Source of the DNA: Dichetophora obliterata
Taxonomy: Eukaryota > Arthropoda > Insecta > Diptera > Sciomyzidae
Direction: 5' to 3'
Length of the DNA stretch: 64,000 nt
NCBI GenBank assembly: GCA_963920525.1
Contig: OY986438.1
Coordinates: 215,994,396-216,058,395, forward strand
Shown: positions 45,989-57,665 of the stretch, piece after piece
Numbering within the stretch: the stretch's first letter is position 1
Layout of the letters: every line of letters begins with the position of its first letter
Program-made: the position numbers and the translations under genes
The notes under the pieces: model-generated
Databases searched by the model: none
What the model was told of the DNA's origin: nothing
What the model saw: the letters and a program-made list of their open reading frames with translations, nothing else

Positions 45989-46766
45989 ATAATATTTTCT
46001 TTGTTTGAAACTCAATCCTGCCTTGACGCAGTTATTCTTGCTTATATTTAGTTTTTTTTCAAGAAAAGTGTAGTGTGGAGTTGTGAATTTTTTATCTGTT
46101 GTAGTTGTGACATTAGCCCAGTTCAAATAATAATATATCTAAAAAATAACAATAAATTAAAAGCAATGTCAGCTAAAATTGACGGGGATGGCCAATCACA
46201 GTTTTTAAGATCGGCCGTTTGAAAAGTTTTTTTCGGACTTATTGGCTACTTTTTTCAGTTGGAAAGGAACAACTTAAAACCTAGCGCCGAAAGATGCTTT
46301 TGGATATCAATAATTAAAAGGAAGGTCGTTAAGTTTTCATTTCAAAACAAGAACTTATGCTTTTTATCTGTAGATATTTTCCATCTCAAATACAAGGCCA
46401 ATGATAAGGCGGTACACGTAGAAGAACGTGTAACCATGTGAAAGCGGCTGTTAATAAATAAATAAATACTATTTAATTTTTTAACAAATATTCAAATAAT
46501 GTGCTTTAAATATAATTATTTAATTTTATATAATTTGATATAATTTTATTTAATATTAATATAGTCAAATAAATATTAATAAAGCTTGCTATGTCTTTTA
46601 GATTTCTCTAAGGCATTTGATACTGTGAACCATATAATTTTGCTTAGTAAGCTTAAAAAACTTTGGATTTTCGGATACAGCATCTTATTTCCTGGAAAGC
46701 TATTTGGATGGTAGATCTCAAAGAGTCAAAGTGGGGAATAATTTTTTATTATTTAAAAGAACCTCA

Positions 46767-47404
46767 GTCAAGCGGCGATCAAATCCTTGCGCTCCGCTAG
46801 CATCAAGTCCAAAAGTGTCATGGCTGGCAGAGATGCACTATGCGCTGCGAAGAGTGTGCGCATCTACTGGGTCCCTAACCACCAGGGCATTGAGGGAAAC
46901 GTGATGGCAGATGGTTTAGCAAAGGAAGGCGCTGGGCTGGAATCAGAACTCGCAGAACATGTACTTACTCCGCTACAAGAGTTGTACAGGAACCTCGAAA
47001 GAAGAGCCACACAAGCAGTCAATCGTAGATGGAGAGGTACGACATCGTGCAAAATCTCGAAAATCATGTGCAATGCACAATGCGAAAAACGAACTCTGTT
47101 CATCTTGGCACGCCCGCGCAAAGATTGCAGGACACTAGTGGGCATGCTCACTGGTCACTGCATGACGGCGGACCACGCGAGGAAGCTTGGCATCACCACG
47201 GATGACAACTGCAGGAAGTGCAAGGAATCGGGCACAGTGGAGACCCTGGAACACCTACTATTCACATTCCCCGCCCTACTTAGATCGAGACTAAAATACC
47301 TAGGCTCATCGACGTTCCCGTTGCTTAAAGATGTAACCAAAGTATCTCTGGAGTCCCTCCTAAGGTTTGCGAATTCAACGCAAATCTTTAAAGACTTCAA
47401 ATAA
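46767..47404 (+). pseudogene. RNase H plus CCHC C-terminal fragment of a non-LTR polyprotein
   Basis: An open frame runs from the insertion junction to the stop at 47402. It reads VRIYWVPNHQGIEGNVMADG (RNase H C-terminal helix region, with the GNVMAD aspartate), then a variable arm with AVNRRWRG, then LVGMLTGHCMTADHARKLGI, CRKCKESGTVETLEHLLF (C-x2-C then H, with the last cysteine replaced by F), and finally LEDV-type sequence ending LLRFANSTQIFKDFK. This order is the C-terminus of the second ORF of I/LOA-like elements. It lacks the endonuclease and reverse transcriptase, so it is a fragment although the frame is open. Confidence 0.85.
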
Positions 47405-47502
47405 ACACAAAGGTTCCTTTTGTTCGCTACCGGTACGACTAAGGACCAAAATTGGTCTATGTGAACCTTCACGAAGGCATCCGGATTAACGTAACCTAAC
47501 CT
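46767..47502 (+). mobile_element. I/LOA-like retrotransposon 3' end nested in the CR1-like element
   Basis: It is flanked by AAAAGAACCTCA at 46755-46766 and 47503-47514, a perfect 12-bp target duplication. The insert starts in an RNase H domain and ends in GTAACCTAACCTAA, the same kind of tail as the copy at 36972-37607. It is markedly richer in G+C than its surroundings. Only about 736 bp of the 3' end was inserted, so it was dead on arrival. Confidence 0.9.
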
Positions 47503-48695
47503 AAAAGAACCTCAAGTGGAGTTCCGCAAGGGTCAGTTCTTGACCCACTTTTGTTTACTATGTTTATTAATGATATTTTGAGTAAATGCAGTCATGTTAC
47601 CATGCATGCCTATGCTGATGACCTACAATTGTATATGTCAAGGCCCATCGGACTTGTTGATGACCAATGTACAAAACTAAACGAAGATCTAAATAAAGTA
47701 GCTACATGGGCCAGAGCAAAGATGCTTCAGTTAAATCCTCTTAAATCTTTTGTCCTGTCGATTTCTAAGACACTTTATAGTAATAATAATGTTTCTTCAG
47801 TTTTTCTCAATAGCATTAAATTAAAATTTGTCAGTAACGCCACTAATCTTGGAGATAGTATCAACTCGTCCCTGTCTTGCGTAGATCACATTAACTCAAT
47901 ATGCTTAAGCAAAATCTACTTTGTCTTACGAAACCTTCGAATGACTGCAGCATTTGTGCCGGTCGAAACTAAGAAGAAACTAGTCTTGCAGCTGATGTTG
48001 CCAACTTTAACTTATTCTGAAGTTTCTTTTAGCAAACTCGACTCGAGATCTTTGCACAAACTTCTAGTCGCTTTTAACAACGCAGCGCGATATATCTACG
48101 GTTTCAAAGAGTTTGATCATATTTCATCCTTTTCTAATAAAATATTAGGTCGGAGTTTACCCAACTACATTGATGCAAGAAATTGAATTTTTTTGCATAG
48201 AATCATACACACGTGTTGTCCTAGTTATCTTTTTGAAAAGCTACGATTCTGTCGATCGAGCAGAAGCATGAACCTCGTTATTCCGATGCACAATTTTAAA
48301 AACTCCAGTAGATTGTTTTTCGTTAGCGCGATAAGACTTTGGAATTCACTGCTTAATAATTTAAAAAGTGTTTCAAATATAATGTACTTTAAGCATTTAA
48401 TTTTCGAATACTGCTCTTAATTCTTCCTTATTCGCTATTCTGAATTTCTGTTCTCTTTAAAACTTCATATATAATCTCATTTTCTTGTTGTTTTATAGTA
48501 ATATAGTGTTTAAGTTTACACTTGTCATATCATTATAATTTTCTTTAAATTTTCAATGCTTTTCTTTTTATTAATTTATTTAATATTAAATTTAAAAACA
48601 ATGTTTAGTTGTTATCTCACCGTTCATGCGGCATGTAAAAGATTATTCTTAAATATCAACATAATTGATCTAATAAATACAAATACAAATAAAAA

Positions 48696-51600
48696 AAATC
48701 AGTAAAAAATTACGGGAAAAACAATCAAAGACTGCTATAAAATAAGGTAAAAAATAGCTAAAAAACGAAATGCTATAATAGTGAAAATGAAAACAAAAGT
48801 GAGTGGAAAAATACTACGAAAAGCTATCATACAGCAGTCGAAAATCACTACGAAATCGAATGAACAGTTATTAGTAAAAGCAATCATATATTATTCACAA
48901 ATCACTTCAAAAATGACTGAAAACTGTTTGAAAAGAATAGTCATAAAATACTATTCATGTGGAGTCATGTCAAGGGTGCCATTTTCTCCCAACAACAGAG
49001 TCATTTTGATCAAAAAATTATCGCAAATTTGACTGCTTTCAATTATACTGCAGAGTCATAAATGATTCAATTTTGATCAAAATGGATGAAATTCTGGAGA
49101 GCAAAAATAGTAATTTTTTTATAGAACATTTCTACTACTTCGAGCACATAGCTGTTTTGATGATTTCTAAGTCAAAAGAGCTCTAAAAAAACGGCAAGTG
49201 TTGAAATATGGGCTACAAAAATCACATAACCATTTTTGTAAGTGCAGCGACGATATGAGAAAGAATATTTTCTGATATTAATATATCTGCCGGCCGTCAC
49301 CTCTCTGCAGACAATAGCAAGTCTCAAAAAGATAAAACTGCCATGAAAAGCTTGTTGAAAACCTGAGCCGTTAAGAGTCAGCACAAAGCATGTATTTCCA
49401 GATATCGATAATTTGTATAGAAATATTTAATAAGACGCACAAAAAAATTGATCTTAAAAATCTCTGTCAATGTCCTTCAAGGGTAAGACAGCCAATTTAC
49501 TGTTTTTTGTTTTCGTTTTCTATGGGTCGAGTATTGATTATAGGCAATGGCTTAATATCAGTACGCTTTTATCTTGAATAGTGGGTTCAATGCACATTGC
49601 ACATATTTTTATGCTGATGTTGCTAGCTTGTGTTATGTGAGATACACAGATTTCAATGATCGTGTTAATAATACCTTTAAAGTCTGGCAGGATCGAAGCC
49701 AGAGACAGTCATAGAGCTGACCTGCTGTAGACATTGGAGCGCCAGCTAAAGAGCTTGAAAAATCTCGTGCTGACTTCTTTTTATATACGAGTCAATCTGA
49801 TTACAAATAAACTTAAGCTGCGCTTAGCCTTTGATGGTGAGGCCTGAGATTCCAGTGAGATCCACTTTAATTCCAGTTTTTGGTTTATTTTGGCATGAGC
49901 ACGCTTCGGCTTTGCGGCTTCTTAAATCTAGATCTCACTGTCAAGTTTCTTTTAATTATCCCTTTGGTGTTAATTAGATTTTTTGTTGGCATTTTAAAGT
50001 TTTGCTGTATTTGCTATAAGTTTGCACCATTGCGTGATTTAAAGAGCTTCATTAAGTTCGTGAATTCGACATAATCACGCGCCAGTACATGTTTTTAACA
50101 CCACATTGGTTTGTTGGATATTTTTACATGCTGAACGTTCGTTGGCCATTCTGCGTTACTTGGTATCTATCAATCTCACTTGGTCATTTTATTTTCAAGT
50201 CATGAGCCATGCCAACGAAGTTATTTTTATAGAGAAGAACATCAGGTTGTTGCAAGAACAGTACTGTGAATAGATCTGATTTATATGCTTTTATTATAAA
50301 ACAAGGTAGCATCAGTATAAGTTGCTCAACATATGTTCTTATTATTAAAATTTGGTAGCTACGATTTCTTTTCTTATGCACTATATATAGTATTACAATG
50401 CATAGCTTTATACTAATTACCCTGTACAAATGCACCTTATAAACTCCCACAGGATGAACTCTGACATATTTGCTTCCAATATTACTGTTATTTTGTCTAA
50501 ATGGGATGATTGCTTTACTGGTTCAATTGTTTTTGTGTTCTCTTCATTTAAGCTGTGGTTATCAATATGATTACTTTATGAAACCATTGATTTTGCCATG
50601 CACACAACGGCACCAACCCCTGGCCACATGCCGCTGGCCTTAAGCGGCATTGAGACTAGGTTTTATTGCTGCGAGTTTTAGGCCAACAACGAGTATCGTC
50701 TGTCGGTCGAGTGAGTGGCCGTAGGCGTCAAATCAACTTCGAATGAATGTGGCCTGTATGGGTCGTCAAGTTATTACAATAAATTTTCTCTGTAAAACAT
50801 GATGTGGGGTAGGCATAATGTATCTAACGACTTACCCGCCGTCCAATGTCCGATGGGCACGGCGCCGTAGCGTCCCTTGCTTTGGCCATTAATTTCTATT
50901 AGCGTTTGGCTTCAAATGAACGCCCTCTAGAAGAAGAAGGAAACGGAAATAACATTTTCTTATTTTCCGGCTTGTGTTAGCATCATTTGTATTCTATTTG
51001 TTGTAAACTGTTATTATGACATTGTAGTATAGGTGGAGGGGGACTTTTTACCAAATTGAGTCTTACTTATTCCCATATGAATATGCAAAAATAGTTGCAA
51101 TAGCAGAATAACGAAAATTGCCCAAGATGATTTAAGGCTCACAGATGACCCTTGAGCCTGCTACATATATATTTTATGCAGTTTCGTAGAGTTTTTAGTG
51201 GACGAATAATGGTGTAAGCTTGATGTTAGTTGGAGTATATTTAGATATAATGCAAAATCTGTAATACTATAGTTCGATTGATTGAAACGAGACTTCATCA
51301 CTACGAAGAGAGGTTTAAAAGTGCCTCTTCGAATTGTACCAAACTTCGACCTAGATACTAAGTAACTTCAAAAGAAAGCATACAATTCGGAACGGCATGG
51401 TCTCGGCTTACGATTCTAACGCGATTAATCTCGGGGGAATTTTATTAGTGGCATTAAATGCTCCGAAAAGGCAATGATGCGCAGTCAAGTCGAGCAGCGT
51501 GAAGTAGAGTCGCTTAAAATAAGAACACTTGCTTGAATTCCTTATAATATTGTTGTTGCTTTTTTCGAATCCTGATTAAGGAAGATTCGTTTGCAATTTA

Positions 51601-52516
51601 GCAACTTCATCGCACTCTAAAAGCTGTTTACATTGTTGTTTGTATACACTTTAGACAGCAGTTACTATGTGCTGGCTGTGACATAGATGCAAGCCAGCAA
51701 AATATATATAACTAAAAGTAGATAGATGTATAGTAGAACTTTCCTAAGAAGAAAGCCAAAAAACAATTGTATGAGCGGTTGTTGTTTGCGACGTTTTATG
51801 TTATTCAATTTGATTAAATGGCTTTCACTAATCAGCTAAATTAAGTCAAACGATTCTTATTTTTTGAAATAAAGACCTACACATCGGGTTTTCAAGGAAT
51901 TCAATTTGTATAACTTTTCAAATTAACGCAAAGATTAATTTTCTCTTAACACAAACATTTGATGTTGCAGAGTATTGATACGGTTATTTGGACAAATAGA
52001 AAAAGCAACTGTTTGCAAAAAAGGGCCATTGCACCCCTTGAAAGCACTCTAACCCAGCTTCTTATGATCAATTGTTTTGCTGTAATTGTGTGTTTCTGTG
52101 CTCATAATGATCGAGAACGGAACCTACGAGCCGACTATGAACGGCTATGTTTTCAATAAGAATGGTGATTTACGAACCGTTTACCCTCTGAGCCTTGCCA
52201 TTGTCTTCAGAAAGATGAAGTCCAAACAGAGTCAATTGAAAAAACATTCTGTATTTGATGGGATTTGAGCACAGGCCGCGCACTTGCCTTAGGCATTGTC
52301 TTATGATAATTTATGTTTTAAATTCAGTGAATTTGTAGCATTGAATTTAATTGCAATTATAATACAAAGTCGGTATTGTGGAATACATGGTTTGATGTTA
52401 CTAAAATCTGTTAAATACTATATTGCTTACACCTCTTAATTATCAGTAATACTGTTTACACAGTGATATAGTTTAAAAGTCCAAACATGGTTCTTTGAGC
52501 TTTTTTATAATCTATA
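48696..52516. other. Unannotated sequence
   Basis: About 48700-48960 is A-rich with recurring GCTAT, AAAATCACT and CTACGAAA words. About 49600-51700 is of more even composition, and no repeats were recognised in it. GCCGCTGGCCTTAAGCGGC near 50630-50648 can form a hairpin. The open frames at 50184-50450 (minus), 51959-52159 and 52086-52268 show no recognised domain. Confidence 0.5.
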
Positions 52517-52950
52517 TCTTCTATACTATTATATAAAATTGAAGTGAAAATTTCAAGTTACGACTTTACTCCATAAGTACCAGGCCGGTTTTTAATGAAA
52601 AATTTTAAAAAATCATGTTTGTGCTACAGATTCATTTAGGGGTATTTTTCTTTCGAAATTTTAGTAACAAGTATATTTAATTATGGCATTAAATTTTTTA
52701 AGAAATCATCCCAGCTGCCACGCATTGCTTATTCGTTGTCTTTTGACGCGTTTGTGTTGCGAGAGTTTCAATAAAATCCATGCTTCTCTCTATTTTTATC
52801 TTGCTCTTCGTGCTCAGCTAGCACAGCGCAACAAAACAAAAAAAAAACAACTGATGAAAAGTGAGATACCTATGAATGCAGAGCGGCGCTACAAAACAAA
52901 AAAGGCCATTTTTAATTCTTTGATATGTATTTTCTTAACCCAATAAAGAC
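52517..52950 (+). mobile_element. Helitron 5' fragment
   Basis: TCTTCTATACTATTATATAA preceded by A matches the 5' end of the Helitron at 25734. Similar internal words follow in the same order (GCGAGAG, TTCTCTC, CACAAA/ACAACT-type). No CTAG terminus with hairpin was found downstream, so the 3' end is missing, too diverged or much further on. The 87-codon frame at 52683-52946 has no recognised domain. Confidence 0.55.
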
Positions 52951-54489
52951 GATTATGCCAAATGGCATCACTAAGTACGATGTCGCAAAACTAACCGTAT
53001 CACATAAAAATTTTTCAAAATAAAAATTAGGTAAAAATTAGCGCATGTGTGAAAAAATCGTATCGTCTTTAAGGCGTTAAGGAGATTAATAAAAAAAAGT
53101 CCAGTAATAACGTAAACACGACTATTAGAGTGGATCAGATAATAAGATTTTTTAATTTTTAGCGAGTTTTTGTATGTACAAATCAAAAAGAATATTTTCA
53201 AAACGAAAAACTTTGAAATTGAACGATGTTTAGAGTTTGTGCAAGATCAAAACCTGTTTCTCAGAAGCCTGTATTAAGTCTTAAGCGAAAAAATATATTG
53301 CTTCAGTTTCGATTATATCTCTTAACTAAACCAATTAAGGAAATAAAGGCTTAGATTTGCAACTAAGTATATATTGAGAAAAATAAAAAAATTTGACGCT
53401 GAGTTGACTTAAATAACCCGAAAGGACTTTTTAATTTTAAATCATGTTCACTGGGTAAGGGAGAGTTCTGGAAAAGTTTTTTCCGTATTTTTTTTCACCT
53501 TTAAAGTTGAAACTCTTTAGCACTTAATAGCTGAAGGATTTGGCTTTATATTTGTGATTCAATGTTAATTCTTTAATGTTACTTCTTGTTTAAGTATGTA
53601 GTCTGGTGCTTCAGCCTAGTTTTTAAGGTTTATTTCGGAATTTTGTTTTGATAAGAAAATTATATACAATCGCTTAAATTTTTTATTTTTTATTACAAAC
53701 ATCTGAAGGCGGCGATTTTTTGAGAGTACAATTTTTCGAGTCTCGCAACGAAAAGTTATAATTTCGTTTGTAACGAAAGATTTTCTAATTTCATTTTGAC
53801 TCGGGCCTCGTCGCTAAAAATTTTTCTGCCTCTGCAGATACGAGTAAGATAGACGTTGTGTGGGGCTGCAGGTTATTTTTTTTTTTGCAGATAGAGTGTA
53901 GGTTAGGGTGGGTCAAAAAAATCAATTATGTTTTTACAAGTGATACGGAAAAACGGGTTGGCAGACACCTTAAAAAAATTCTCAACAAATATTAGCTCTT
54001 AATTTTAATTGAAAGATGCTCCGCATCGTAGTTTTTTTTTTCTTTCTCAGTCCAATAGAAAGAAATCATTAATTGATTGAACAGAAAAATGTTTTCCATA
54101 ATTTGGTAAGAAATTTAATGCTCTACAAAAAAGGTATCCCATATTTTTTTCGTAAACCTCACCATTTGAATGATATTGAAGATATGAAGACTTTAAGATT
54201 TGACTATTTTAAGACATATTTAATTTTTGTTTATGAATTTTATAACCCGACAATAAATGACTATTATAAAATGCGTAATTCAAATTTTTGTAGGAAATAA
54301 GCTGCTCTTTAAAAATGGTATCATATGTTTTGGCGATTAAATTAAGCGTTCAAAAGATATTCATCATCAAACTTTCATGTGTACTGATTTCAAGAGTTTT
54401 TGATTAGATAATCGAAAAATTTCAAATGGTGAAAACGTGGTCGCTCTTAAGCCAAGCCCACTTTTTGATTAATCATTAAAATTTAATAC
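52951..54489. other. Unannotated AT-rich sequence
   Basis: No gene supported. GCAACGAAAAGTTATAATTTCGTTTGTAACG near 53745-53776 contains short inverted and direct CGAAA words. The 75-codon frame at 54073-54300 is AT-rich with no recognised domain. Confidence 0.45.
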
Positions 54490-54900
54490 TGGGCCGGTTG
54501 CGCTGAAATTTTGGTAGTCTATTTGTTGCGAATACAAGATAGTTTAGAACAATTTTTTGCCACACCCCCTTTTACCGCCCACAAATCAAATAAAATTCTG
54601 TGACGGTTTTCATCGTATTAGACTAAAATTTGGTAATTTAGTTCATATGCTTACTTTCGGACACTGTATTAAAAATGAGCGTGGCCACCTTATAGTTACG
54701 CCCACTTTTCAAAGTATAAGAGTGAAGTGAAGCAAAGTGCGCCAGGTATAACCTGAATTGAGCTGACATTTTGGCAGTCGATTTGTTTTGAGTACGAAAT
54801 GGTTTAAGGAATAAAAGTGTTGCCACAACTCTTTGTTTTATTAAAATGCTTTATTTCGGATGGTTTTAGTCGTATTTAGTAATTTATTTTCTATCTTGTG
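54490..54900. repeat. Dispersed repeat A, copy 3
   Basis: This is the most complete copy. GCGCTGAAATTTTGGTAGTC near 54509 and GAGCTGACATTTTGGCAGTC near 54761 mark two successive units about 252 bp apart. Between them lie CCGCCCACAAATCAAATAAA, TTTTCATCGTATTAGACT, AAAATTTGGTAATTTAGTTC, AAAAATGAGCGTGGCC, GTTACGCCCACTTTTC and AGCAAAGTGCGCCAGGTATA. A second partial unit follows to about 54890. Confidence 0.85.
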
Positions 54901-55408
54901 TGCGTTATATTTGAAGCCCCGAAGGGGTGCAGATAGAGCGTAGATATGTTTAGAAGTTAATAAGTTTTACTTCTGTACTGTATACACGCTATACTGATTT
55001 ATTTTTTTTATTTTATTAGTTTACGTCCAAAGTGGGCACAAAAAAAAAGTGTGTTGTTGGCCCGGGTGACAGCGACACTTGAAGTCGAATTTAAAAAAAA
55101 TTGACTTTATCGGCGCATCGACAGCAAGAAAAAAATTTGCATTGAATTGTTGTTGTTTTTTGTTATTACTGCTGTGTGTATTTTTTTTTTTATTTTCTCG
55201 TTGGTTTCAACACATGTGGTTGAAAACGTAACGCTTGAGTATTTTGGTAGCGCTAAATAATTCACTCCCTAAATAATTTTCATACAACGGGCTATATATG
55301 AAATCGATTCTAAAGGAGTTAATTTCATAACCATTATTTCGTTATTTGTCTTATTAAAATAAAACAAGTGCTGTCAGAGACAAATGTCGCATGTCTCATG
55401 TCGTATAA
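54901..55408. other. Unannotated sequence
   Basis: Poly-T runs and a GCCCCGAAGGGG hairpin near 54917. No gene or bounded element is visible. Confidence 0.5.
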
Positions 55409-55535
55409 TTTATTTATTTATTTATTTATTTTATTTATTCGTTAAGCTTAATACAAGCTGGTTAACTAAGAACTAATCTTATTCTAACAGGGTCTTAACT
55501 TATTCTAACAGGGTTTATTTATTTATTTATTTTTT
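55409..55535. repeat. Two TTTA-repeat tails with a duplicated 15-bp word
   Basis: TTTA repeats occupy 55409-55438 and 55514-55535. TTATTCTAACAGGGT occurs twice, at about 55479 and 55500. The inner TTTA run is the 3' tail, as read on the minus strand, of the reverse-transcriptase element above it. The outer one may belong to a second, shorter retroposed piece. Confidence 0.65.
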
Positions 55536-56690
55536 CTCTCCTTTCCTTGTTTTAGTGTTCGAAAGATATCCAATTCGTGGTGGGCGTAATCCGCCCACTA
55601 GAAAAACGTAATTATAAGAACACGTCAAAAAGGGAATACGGGGAGAAAAGTAATAAAGGGAACTTACAATAATTAACAGGGAATATGTATCATATCTTAA
55701 TTGTAAGAAAAAGATTATAGAGGGGGAAAAATGGCGTTGGAGTTAAGAAGAAGTGGCGTTGGAGTTTAGAAGGGCATTTCGGAGTCAAGATCTGCTCAGA
55801 TGAAAATCAAATTCGGTGATGAAATTGTTAGTTACACGAAGCATCCTGGTTACAGGTTCACTGTAACCATAGTCGGTACGATGTAAGTTGAGGTGGAAGA
55901 GAGGAATAGACCTAAGGTTACGTGGGTTGGTATTAAAGGATATTAATTGGAGTAGTGAAGGGCAGTTAATGGTACCGCATACAAGTTGATGAATGAAGAG
56001 TACATCTGCAACTTCTCTTCGTTTTGCAAGAGATTGCATGTTAATCAACTTAAGGCGGTCTGCATAAGGAGGTAAGTTGAAACTGTCAGAACCGGGAAGA
56101 CCGCGTGGTGCGAACCTAATGAATCTTCGTTGAACGGCTTCGATTCGCACAGAATGGATGTTGTAGATAGGAGACCAAACCTGGCTGGCATATTCGAGGA
56201 TGGGTCTAACAAAGGTAAGGTAGAGAGATTTAGTAACGCAAGGGTTGGAGAATTCTCTGGACCAGTGTTTCACAAAACCCAGTGCAGAATTGGCTCTACT
56301 AATGATATTATCAATATGAGACCTAAAATTATGTGCCTTGTCACATATTACACCTAAGTCCCGTAAAAAGCTTACAGGAGGAACTGGCTTGCCGAGTAAG
56401 TAATAAGTTCTAGGGGGAAGCTGGAGACGCTTGCGTGAATATGTAATAGCTTGACATTTACTAACGTTGAGCTCTAGAAGATTTTTTTGACACCAAGTGG
56501 AAAAACTAACTAGATCTTCTTGAAGATACTGAGAAACGTCGTTAGTTTGTATGCGCCGATAGATTTTCATATCATCAGCATACACAGAGAGATTGGATTC
56601 TTTGATGATGCCACTACATCAGAGATTGTTAAGACAAACAGCAAAGGACCAAGGTGACTACCTTGTGGTTCTCTTTGTGTATCAAAGTTC
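55514..56690 (-). mobile_element. Jockey-like non-LTR retrotransposon, 5'-truncated
   Basis: Read on the minus strand, the copy enters inside the reverse transcriptase near 56690, contains an 801-bp open frame, and ends in a short 3' region with a TAAA tail at 55514-55535. The upstream boundary is approximate because no matching duplication was identified. Confidence 0.8.
55785..56690 (-). pseudogene. Reverse transcriptase fragment (Jockey-like)
   Basis: The 266-codon open frame (56585-55785) starts at MYADDMKIYRRIQTNDVSQY, which contains the catalytic YADD. It continues through the thumb: CQKNLLELNVSKCQAITYSR, FLRDLGVICDKAHNFRSHID, TFVRPILEYASQVWSPIYNI and AVQRRFIRFAPRGLPGSDSF. Upstream on the same strand, in another frame, is PQGSHLGPLLFVLTI, the conserved block before YADD. 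A one-base frameshift near 56590 therefore separates two halves of the palm. The first methionine is not a real start. The fingers region and endonuclease are missing, so the copy is inactive. Confidence 0.85.
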
Positions 56691-57512
56691 TACAAAATAC
56701 AACACATGTGAGCATCCCTTAATCGCTGTATGACATATTTCTACTACATAAATTAACAAATATTTTTATAATTCGCTTATCTCCAACTGAATTTATCTGA
56801 ATATCGTGAATTACTACAATATTGCAAGCGTTTAGTGCAAAAACTTAAACGAAAATTAAAAAGAAAAAGTAAACAAAAACAGCCGATAGATAGCCCTCTC
56901 AATGCTTGCAGGGTTGTGTTTGTCCTATCTCAATTTTGCATGTGAAGCAATAACAGTGTTGATGCAACAGTCGTAAAAAAAGAACAATAGAACACAATAC
57001 GGCACCTTGTGAATTGCCTAAATATGTTCAAATATGTTTGGCTGGTGGTATGCTAGTATAAAAATACATTATCGTTATTTGTATACACTTTCTTTTTGCT
57101 AAAACATAAAAATTGTTCAAAGTAAACCGAAAACGTAAATGAATACAGATCGGTGTTAAAACAAAAAAAAAAGATGTTCATACAAAATGGCGAAAGTTTT
57201 CGAAAATGTTGAAGTTCTGGAACAGAATAAAATTTCAGAACAATTATTTCTGAGAGAAAATTAAGTTATTTTTATTTAAGTTATTCTCGGGTAGTAAAAA
57301 ATTTTACTTTTTTCTTAAAATGTACTCGATAAAAACAATTTAACTTGATTAGTATTGATAGCAATATTCCTTAATATGAAGATACTTTTGGATATGTGGG
57401 ATCATTTTTCTTTATTTCAACAAACAAACAAACAATCTCAGATTAGCTGGATTGTCAAAAATCATACCTGTCCTGCAATATGCAGCATTAACCTAGACGT
57501 TGAGCAGTTCCG
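56691..57512. other. Unannotated sequence
   Basis: AT-rich, with poly-A runs near 57160-57175. No gene or element ends recognised. Confidence 0.5.
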
Positions 57513-57665
57513 ATGAAATTACTTTGGGGGCTTTCAAGAGGAAGATCTTTCATAAGATCTTGCATCCAGTCTGCGTCGCGAGCTGTACGCTGATATCGTT
57601 TTAGTCGAGCTTATTAAAACCAAGCGACTAAGCCGGATAGGTCATGTTGAGAGGATGGAAAACGA
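57513..57665 (+). pseudogene. RTE/endonuclease-RT element C-terminal scrap
   Basis: GAFKRKIFHKILHPVCVAS, followed after a one-base shift by ELYADIVLVELIKTKRLSRI and GHVERMENDL. It matches the F-R-K-L-R-I-x-G-P-V ... E-L-Y ... I-K ... R-L-R-W-x-G-H-V-x-R-M pattern at the end of reverse transcriptases of RTE-like elements, common in insects. About 50 residues with one frameshift and no ends recognised. The short length limits confidence. Confidence 0.6.

Larger units (their letters stand above)
42056..46585. other. Mostly unannotated AT-rich sequence with small MITEs
   Basis: It includes the candidates at 42282-42528 and 45844-45988. A-rich sequence with recurring ATGACCTGAAAA, AAAATGAC and CTTAAAAAT words fills about 44180-44420. 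GGGGGGGGTTTGAACCCCCTTAG lies near 45477. An inverted pair, CTTAAATCACATTTC near 45669 and GAAATGTGATTTAAG near 45760, brackets about 75 bp. The open frames at 42766-43152 and 44884-45228 (minus) have no recognisable domain. Confidence 0.5.
46593..48420 (+). pseudogene. Reverse transcriptase pseudogene (CR1/Jockey-like), split
   Basis: The first piece (46593-46766) reads LLDFSKAFDTVNH and, after a frameshift near 46670, SYFLESYLDGRSQRVKVGNN. The second (47515-48186) carries SGVPQGSVLDPLLF, then HAYADDLQLYMS with the catalytic YADD, followed by the thumb region. It stops at 48184; the same frame continues as HRIIHTCCPSYLFEKLRFCR and RLWNSLLNNLKSVSN to 48420, the usual C-terminal landmarks of this group. 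Removing the insert and one target copy leaves the frame continuous across KRTS/SGVPQG, so that gap is due to insertion alone. The frameshift and the stop make it inactive. Confidence 0.85.
46586..48695 (+). mobile_element. CR1/Jockey-like non-LTR retrotransposon, 5'-truncated and interrupted
   Basis: It begins inside the reverse transcriptase (LLDFSKAFDTVNHIILLSKL) and is broken at 46767-47502 by another retrotransposon. It resumes in frame with SGVPQGSVLDPLLFTMFIND and ends with an AT-rich 3' region and a tail of ATAAATACAAATACAAATAA near 48673-48692. 5' truncation is usual for such copies. The element's own flanking duplication was not found. Confidence 0.85.
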
